Part shown: in pieces, positions 58,231 through 64,000 of the stretch
How the letters are laid out: the number at the start of each line of letters is the position of its first letter
How positions within the stretch are numbered: the first letter of the stretch is position 1
Source: Hypericum androsaemum
Taxonomy: Eukaryota > Streptophyta > Magnoliopsida > Malpighiales > Hypericaceae
DNA length: 64,000 nt
Direction of reading: 5' to 3'
Assembly: GCA_963995505.1 (NCBI GenBank)
Contig: OZ023180.1
Location: forward strand, 8,901,263 to 8,965,262
Translations under genes and position numbers: made by a program
The notes under the pieces: generated by a model
Databases searched by the model: none
Told to the model about the DNA's origin: nothing
What the model saw: only the letters and a program-made list of their open reading frames with translations

Positions 58231-59024
58231 TGATATGAATCTCAGCGGAAAAGACTCACAACTCGGACCGTTTGTTACTTCAGAATGGAACAGATCACAA
58301 CTCACAAAGAACTCACAAGAACTAAGGCGCGAAATTGAACCTTGACCTAAGGTCGTATCACGCCACGAGCGGGGATGGATGATCCGCTTGATAAGTGAAA
58401 GATAAATTCTAGCCAAGACGACTCACCAGCCTAAGCAAGAACAAACGAGTATCTAAACTCACAATTAGCCAATGCTAAGTAATTCTCCGAATTGTTGTGT
58501 CTTTTTTGAATGAGGATGCCTCTTTATATAGGCTCCATAAGTCTTACAATTTCCTAAACGAAAACTAACTCCAAATAAGGAGTTCAAGGCTGGCCCAAAC
58601 TCTCCTTCCTAATTTAAAGGGATTCTGGCCGAAATATTCAACTAAGTAGGAAAACAATCTAAAAATAGATAACTAATAGAATATCTAGTAAATATCACGT
58701 CCTAAAACATAGTAGATGCAATTCCTAAAATTTAGGGACGCATGTCCAAGATAAGCTTGAAATTCACGTGCGCATGCATCCAGGAGATTGCGTGCATCTC
58801 AAACTTCCCATTTAGCTTCCAAAACGTGCATGGGCGTCCCTTGGACTTCTTGGACGTCCTTGGTCCTCCACGCACTTGCTTGAGCCCAAACTTCTTGCAT
58901 TAGTCCATTGAAGTCAGATTGCAACTTCCTAGCTCTTGCTCTTGTCATTGGCCCAATTGGAACTTGAACTTGCTGCGAGTCTACAAGCTTGATAGTAGGT
59001 GCGTCCTTAGGCTTGCTCACATCA
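58231..59024 (-). repeat. 3' LTR of R13
   Basis: 794 bp, the R3-type LTR with a 27-bp deletion in U5 around 58342 (the GCAGCGGGTTAAGG segment is missing). The outer end is against the satellite. Confidence 0.92.
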
Positions 59025-61740
59025 GTCCCCCCTCTTGAAAAGGATTTGTCCTCAAATCATCACCTACATCAAACGGACTCAACTCAGCCACGTTAAACGA
59101 AGCACTTACATTATACTCACCCGGAAGGTCTAGCTTATAGGCATTATCATTGATGCGTTCTATCACTTGGAATGGACCATCTCCTCGTGGTAGCAACTTT
59201 GAACGTCTTTGGACAGGAAAACGCTCCTTCCTCATATGTAGCCAAACCCAATCTCCCGGCTCAAAGACAACCTTGTGCCTTCCTTTGTTTGCTTGCCTCG
59301 CATAGTGCTCCGTGCGCTTCTCGATGTTCAATCTTGCTTTCTCATGTAACTGCTTGACAAATTCAGCCTTCTTCTTGCCATCTAAGTTAACATGCTCACT
59401 CGAAGGTAGAGGTGATAAATCCAATGGAGTCAAAGGATTAAATCCATAAACAAGCTCAAATGGTGAGAATTGTGTAGCAGAATGGACAGAACGATTATAA
59501 GCAAACTCAACATGAGGCAAACATTCTTCCCAAGTCTTAATGTTATGCTTAATGAGTGCTCTCAAAAGTGTAGACAAAGTCCTATTCACTACTTCAGTTT
59601 GACCATCAGTTTGAGGATGACAAGTAGTAGAAAACAACAACTTAGTACCTAACTTGCACCACAAGGTCTTCCAAAAGTATCTTAGGAACTTAGCATCTCT
59701 ATCAGAGATAATTGTCCTAGGCATGCCATGCAACCTAACAACCTCTCTAAAGAACAAATCAGCAATGTTTGAAGCATCATCAGTCTTATGACATGGAATG
59801 AAATGTGCCATCTTAGAAAACCTATCCACTACCACAAAAATTGAATCTCTTCCACGCTTAGTCCTAGGTAGTCCTAACACAAAATCCATAGAGATATCAA
59901 TCCAAGGCTCACTAGGTATAGGTAGTGGGGTGTACAAACCATGGGGTTTTACCTTTGACTTGGCTTGCTTGCAAGTGATGCAACGACCACAAACTCTCTC
60001 AACGTCTCTCTTCATGTGTGGCCAAAAGAAATGATCTTGTAGCATTGCCAAGGTCTTTGCAATTCCAAAATGCCCCATTAAGCCACCTCCATGTGCCTCC
60101 TGAATGAGTAATTCTCGCAACGAGCAATTAGGCACACAAAGTTTGTTTTCACGAAATAGGTAACCTTCATTACGAAAGAACTTACCAAATTCACTTCTTT
60201 CAGTGGATCTAAACAACTCGCTAAAATCAACATCATCAACATACATGTCTTTAATGTGTTCAAAGCCAAGTAGTTTAGCATCAAGAGTTGAGATCAAGGC
60301 GTACCTTCGTGATAGTGCATCAGCCACTACATTTTCCTTACCTTGCTTGTAGCGAATGACATAAGGAAATGTCTCAATGAATTCCACCCATCGTGCATGC
60401 CTCTTGTTCAGCTTGTGTTGCCCCTTTAAGTGCTTGAGTGACTCATGATCAGTGTGAATCACGAACTCCTTTGGCCACAAGTAATACTGCCAGGTCTCCA
60501 ATGCTCGAACTAGTGCGTACAACTCCTTGTCATAGGTCGGGTAATTCAAGGTTGCACCACTTAGTTTCTCACTAAAGTATGCAATGGGTCTTCCCTCTTG
60601 CATAAGGACAGCTCCAATTCCTATACCAGAAGCATCACACTCTATTTCAAAAGTCTTAGAGAAATTAGGTAAAGCTAACAAGGGTGCATTAGTCAACTTC
60701 CCTTTTAGTAGTTGGAAGGCCTTCTCTTGAGCTTCTCCCCAAGTAAAGCCCACATTCTTCTTGATGACTCCAGTTATGGGTGCGGCTATGCTACTAAAGT
60801 CCTTCACAAATCTCCTATAAAAACTAGCTAGTCCATGAAAGCTCCTAACATTAGCAACACTTGTAGGGCTTGGCCATTCACGGATAGCTCGGATCTTTTC
60901 TTCATCAACCTGTATTCCGTTAGCTCCAACAACAAAACCCAAGAATACAAGCTTATCCGTACAAAAGGTACACTTCTTCAAGTTAGCAAACAATTGATCT
61001 TCTCTAAGTGTATCTAAGACAGATCTCAAATGTTCTAAATGATCCTCCATGCTCTTGCTATAAATGAGTATATCATCAAAGTAAACAACCACAAATTTAC
61101 CAATGAATGGACGTAGAACATGATTCATGAGTCGCATAAACGTGCTAGGTGCGTTGGACAAACCAAATGGCATGACCATCCACTCATACAACCCATACTT
61201 TGTTTTAAAAGCAGTCTTCCACTCATCTCCTTCTTTCATCCTAATTTGATGATAACCACTCTTCAAATCAATCTTAGAAAACATGCAAGAACCATGCAAC
61301 TCATCTAACATGTCATCTAAATGAGGAATAGGGTGACGATATTTTACCGTTATGTTGTTGACTGCTCGGCAATCAACACACATTCTCCATGATCCATCCT
61401 TCTTGGGCACAAGTAGGACTGGAACAGTACATGGACTCATGCTCTCTCTCACGTACCCTTTCTCCAATAGCTCGTTGACTTGCTTCTCAAGCTCCTTTGT
61501 AGAGCCTACGCCTTCTTCAGATTCAGAATCAGCTCCGCTCGACTCTCCAATAGGTACTCCTCTCCTACGCCTTTGGAGTTCGCCTCGCGTTTGGGGGTTG
61601 TCACGAGAATTCTCCACGGCATCCACGCGTAGTTGCAAAGGCTCCATCTGAGCTTGCACCATCTGCTCGAGCTTCCCGGCCAAGGCATCCACTAATAACT
61701 TAAGGTCTATGCTTCCCATAGTTTGACCTTCATGCGACAT
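59025..61740 (-). pseudogene. pol: R13 gag-RT fusion pol, 907 codons, lacks most of gag and all of protease
   Basis: Starts [12 protein letters not shown] as in R4. After ~80 residues (EEGVGST) it jumps in frame to [14 protein letters not shown] just before RT. By R4 coordinates about 1.85 kb is lost, including capsid, zinc knuckle and protease. A shared ACAAGGAG / ACAAAGGAG lies at the join (~61493-61502). RT with YFDD, RNase H, HHCC and DDE are all open. A one-base loss in the polypurine tract then shifts the frame, ending in GGLM at 59017-59019. The LTR tail is a separate 73-codon ORF (59020-58799). It cannot form particles alone but might supply RT and integrase if translated. Confidence 0.92.
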
Positions 61741-62380
61741 GTTTGCTACAAGAAAAATTGGTTAGTAATAAAAAAAATTATGGCCTCACAAGCTCACTCC
61801 CTTACGTGTATACTCTCAATGTAAGGTGCACTCAAGTTCACTCGTGTTTGCACTCAAATATTTGGCTTTTCTCTCTAAGGTACTCGCACACTCTTGCCTT
61901 TTTCCCCTCGTGATACTTGTATGTTCTTACTAAAGCTAGAACAGCCTTTTCTTGACCTTCACGCTTTAACAAACAGAATTTTAAAGTTCCTCTTTTGGCC
62001 TTTCTTTGCTTTTTAGTCTTGCTTGTCCCTTTTCTTGATCAGCTGCTGCGCCTTCTTTAGTTTGCTAGCTTCCTTTTTGATTTTGCTTCCTCTTTAGCTT
62101 GCGGCTTCCAAATTAGTCGTGCGGGCCAACTTAGGACTAACTTCTTCCTGTTTTGTTTCCTCCCTTCTTCTTTTTTTTTCCTTTTCTTTTTCTTTTCTTT
62201 CCTTTTCTTTTCTTTTCTTCTCTTTTCTGTTTTTGCTTCACTCGTTTGTTTTCCTCTCTTTTCTCTCGAATAGCGAAGAACCTCACGGATTAGCAAGCAA
62301 TAAAACGAACCCCAAAAAAAAAAAGAACAAGAATAACAAGGATAATGAACTAAAGTAACAAGCTAAGCTCTGATACCAAA
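61741..62380 (-). other. 5' leader of R13
   Basis: Minus-strand primer site (plus-strand 62367-62378), GAAAA purine tract (62165-62235), shared leader block, and TACTAAC with TTGTAG before the ATG. Confidence 0.82.
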
Positions 62381-62510
62381 TGATATGAATCTCGTTACGG
62401 ATCCACGCAAAAGCCGGATCTATCTACGTTCAGATTGATGGAAATCTCGACCCGTTGTTTGCACCTTTGCAAGAACCTCGGTATCAACAACCTCGACCCG
62501 CTGCTGTAGG
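62381..62510 (-). repeat. R14: NA LTR end fragment fused to R13 leader
   Basis: On the minus strand this is the last ~130 bp of an NA LTR ending GAGATTCATATCA, exactly where the R13 5' LTR should end. Both LTR types share that 13-base end. At 62507-62510 (TAGG) it passes into R15. Confidence 0.85.
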
Positions 62511-64000
62511 AAAGTGCATCATGATGGCTACACCAACAAATATTCATTTATACTTAAGAAGAGAGTAATCACCTTGGCACCCTTGTCACCATCACAAGTT
62601 TGTAAAGATCAACAACAGTTGCAAAAAGAAAGTGATGAGCAAAGAGAGCGTGACAAAAAGAAAAAGATTGAGAGGAGAGAAGAAGCCGAAAAAAAGATAA
62701 GAAAAACGGCCAATGGAGAAGAAAAGATTGAGAAAACAAAAGAAGCCGGAAAAACAGAAATTAAAACGGCCAATGAGAGAAAAACCGAGAGTTGGAAAAA
62801 GAGTTACTATGTGGGAGCAAGTGATATTAAGCAAGCATGCTTTGAAAAGAAGCCTATGATCTTACTTCGGTATAGAGAGAGGCGTTTTTAAACACTAACG
62901 AGCTTGAACCACATGTACCTAGTACGGTAGTGTCTCTTTTGCAGGACTAAAAGGATGTCTTTCCCGACGAGCTACCACCTGGTTTGCCACCTATTCGTGG
63001 GATTGAACATCAAATAGACTTTGTTCCGGGAGCTGCCATACCTAACCGTCCCGCATATAGAAGCAATCCTGAAGAAACAAAGGAGCTTGAGAAGCAAGTC
63101 AACGAGCTATTGGAGAAAGGGTACGTGAGAGAGAGCATGAGTCCATGTGCTGTTCCAGTCCTACTTGTGCCCAAGAAGGATGGATCATGGAGAATGTGTG
63201 TTGATTGCCGAGCAGTCAACAACATAACGGTAAAATATCGTCACCCTATTCCTCGTTTAGATGACATGTTAGATGAGTTGCATGGTTCTTGCATGTTTTC
63301 TAAGATTGATTTGAAGAGTGGTTATCATCAAATTAGGATGAAAGAAGGAGATGAGTGGAAGACTGCTTTTAAAACAAAGTATGGGTTGTATGAGTGGATG
63401 GTCATGCCATTTGGTTTGTCCAACGCACCTAGCACGTTTATGCGACTCATGAATCATGTTCTACATCCATTCATTGGTAAATTATTGGTTGTTTACTTTG
63501 ATGATATACTCATTTATAGCAAGAGAATGGAGGATCATTTAGAACATTTGAGATCTGTCTTAGATGCACTTAGAGAAGATCAATTGTTTGCTAACTTGAA
63601 GAAGTGTACCTTTTGTACGGATAAGCTTGTATTCTTGGGTTTTGTTGTTGGAGCTAACGGAATACAGGTTGATGAAGAAAAGATCCGAGCTATCCGTGAA
63701 TGGCCAAGCCCTACAAGTGTTGCTAATGTTAGGAGCTTTCATGGACTAGCTAGTTTTTATAGGAGATTTGTGAAGGACTTTAGTAGCATAGCCGCACCCA
63801 TAACTGGAGTCATCAAGAAGAATGTGGGCTTTACTTGGGGAGAAGCTCAAGAGAAGGCCTTCCAACTACTAAAAGGGAAGTTGACTAATGCACCCTTGTT
63901 AGCTTTACCTAATTTCTCTAAGACTTTTGAAATAGAGTGTGATGCTTCTGGTATAGGAATTGGAGCTGTCCTTATGCAAGAGGGAAGACCCATTGCATAC
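62511..64000 (+). pseudogene. pol: R15: group A pol fragment (protease end, linker, RT, RNase H start), runs off the window
   Basis: Begins at [12 protein letters not shown] after protease and continues through the charged linker, the [12 protein letters not shown] region, RT ([22 protein letters not shown]) and into RNase H (IECDASGIG) at the window end. Lesions: two extra bases near 62878 (RYRERRF stop at 62889-62891) and TAC to TAA at 62948-62950. From there RT is open to 64000. The 5' part of the element is absent on the left, replaced by the R14 join. The linker and RT are closest to R3 and R10 type sequence. Confidence 0.88.

Larger units (their letters stand above)
58231..62380 (-). 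mobile_element. R13: group A element (R3 subfamily) on the minus strand, internally deleted
   Basis: On the minus strand: leader, a gag start fused to RT, full RNase H and integrase, then the 3' LTR (59024-58231). Its 5' LTR is missing; in its place after the primer site is a piece of NA LTR. The left flank is satellite (TTTTC). Confidence 0.9.

Noticed and set aside
52457..58345. Many long ORFs (up to 518 codons) rich in Leu, Phe, Ser, Pro and Cys, like membrane proteins
   Set aside because: They are the ten-base satellite read in three frames, which all give the same ten-residue repeat. Frames overlap throughout, starts are arbitrary, and no promoter or unique sequence is present.
1..64000. 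Endogenous pararetrovirus or other virus
   Set aside because: Integrase, paired LTRs and 5-bp duplications are present, and no movement protein or envelope ORF is seen, so these are LTR retrotransposons.
1..64000. Host gene fragments, tRNA or rRNA genes
   Set aside because: Every stretch outside the satellite could be assigned to an LTR element or its leader; the TGGTATCAGAGC sites are primer sites and not tRNA genes.

Overview
The window is flowering-plant repeat DNA with no cellular gene that I can find: no tRNA, rRNA or host exon. About 90% of it is LTR retrotransposon, and most of the rest is a short-period satellite. All elements that can be scored are Ty3/gypsy-like. They have 5-bp target duplications, LTRs bounded by TG and CA, a primer site matching plant initiator tRNA-Met, and the order gag, protease, reverse transcriptase (RT), RNase H, integrase (IN). 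A plant is inferred from these features; the species cannot be told. Elements are labelled R1 to R15 here.

Four groups occur. Group A (R2, R3, R4, R9, R10, R12, R13, R15) has a single gag-pol ORF that runs on into the 3' LTR and ends in a TRARA-type tail. It resembles CRM-type chromoviruses of plants, but I see no chromodomain. Group B (R5, R7) is a second Ty3/gypsy family with roughly 490-510 bp LTRs. Group NA (R1, R6, R8, R11) is non-autonomous: it has no pol and instead carries one conserved protein of about 300 residues that I do not recognise. The fourth component is a 10-bp-unit satellite with consensus near CTTGCCTTTT.

Layout. 1-18467: R2 (3' half) carries R1 on its left edge, and R3 is inserted in its 3' LTR. 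R3 in turn carries R4, an apparently intact 6.8-kb element with LTRs that look identical. 18468-18607: a scrap of satellite. 18608-29807: a four-deep nest in which R5 is interrupted by R6 (minus strand), R6 by R7, and R7 by R8 (complete, target duplication GAAAG). 29808-36621: R9, one nonsense codon from intact, whose two flanks belong to different elements. 36622-42758: R10 on the minus strand. 42759-43202: a rearranged junction with a perfect 17-bp hairpin. 43203-45167: R11. 45168-45726 and 52532-58230: satellite, split by R12 (TATCT duplication), a near-identical sister of R4 with one amber codon. 58231-62380: R13 on the minus strand, with most of gag and protease deleted. 62381-64000: an NA LTR fragment joined to a group A pol fragment (R15).

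How it works together: only R4 appears able to encode a complete set of proteins. NA elements share the primer site, the polypurine tract, the gag-pol 3' tail and, in R11, a group A type LTR, so they are plausibly mobilised in trans by group A elements. The mix of nested, partly young CRM-like elements and a satellite array would suit a centromeric or pericentromeric location, which is inference. The most informative structures are the phased-T-tract satellite with its 1-kb higher-order repeat, the conserved NA protein, and a traceable inversion between 29.8 and 43.0 kb.
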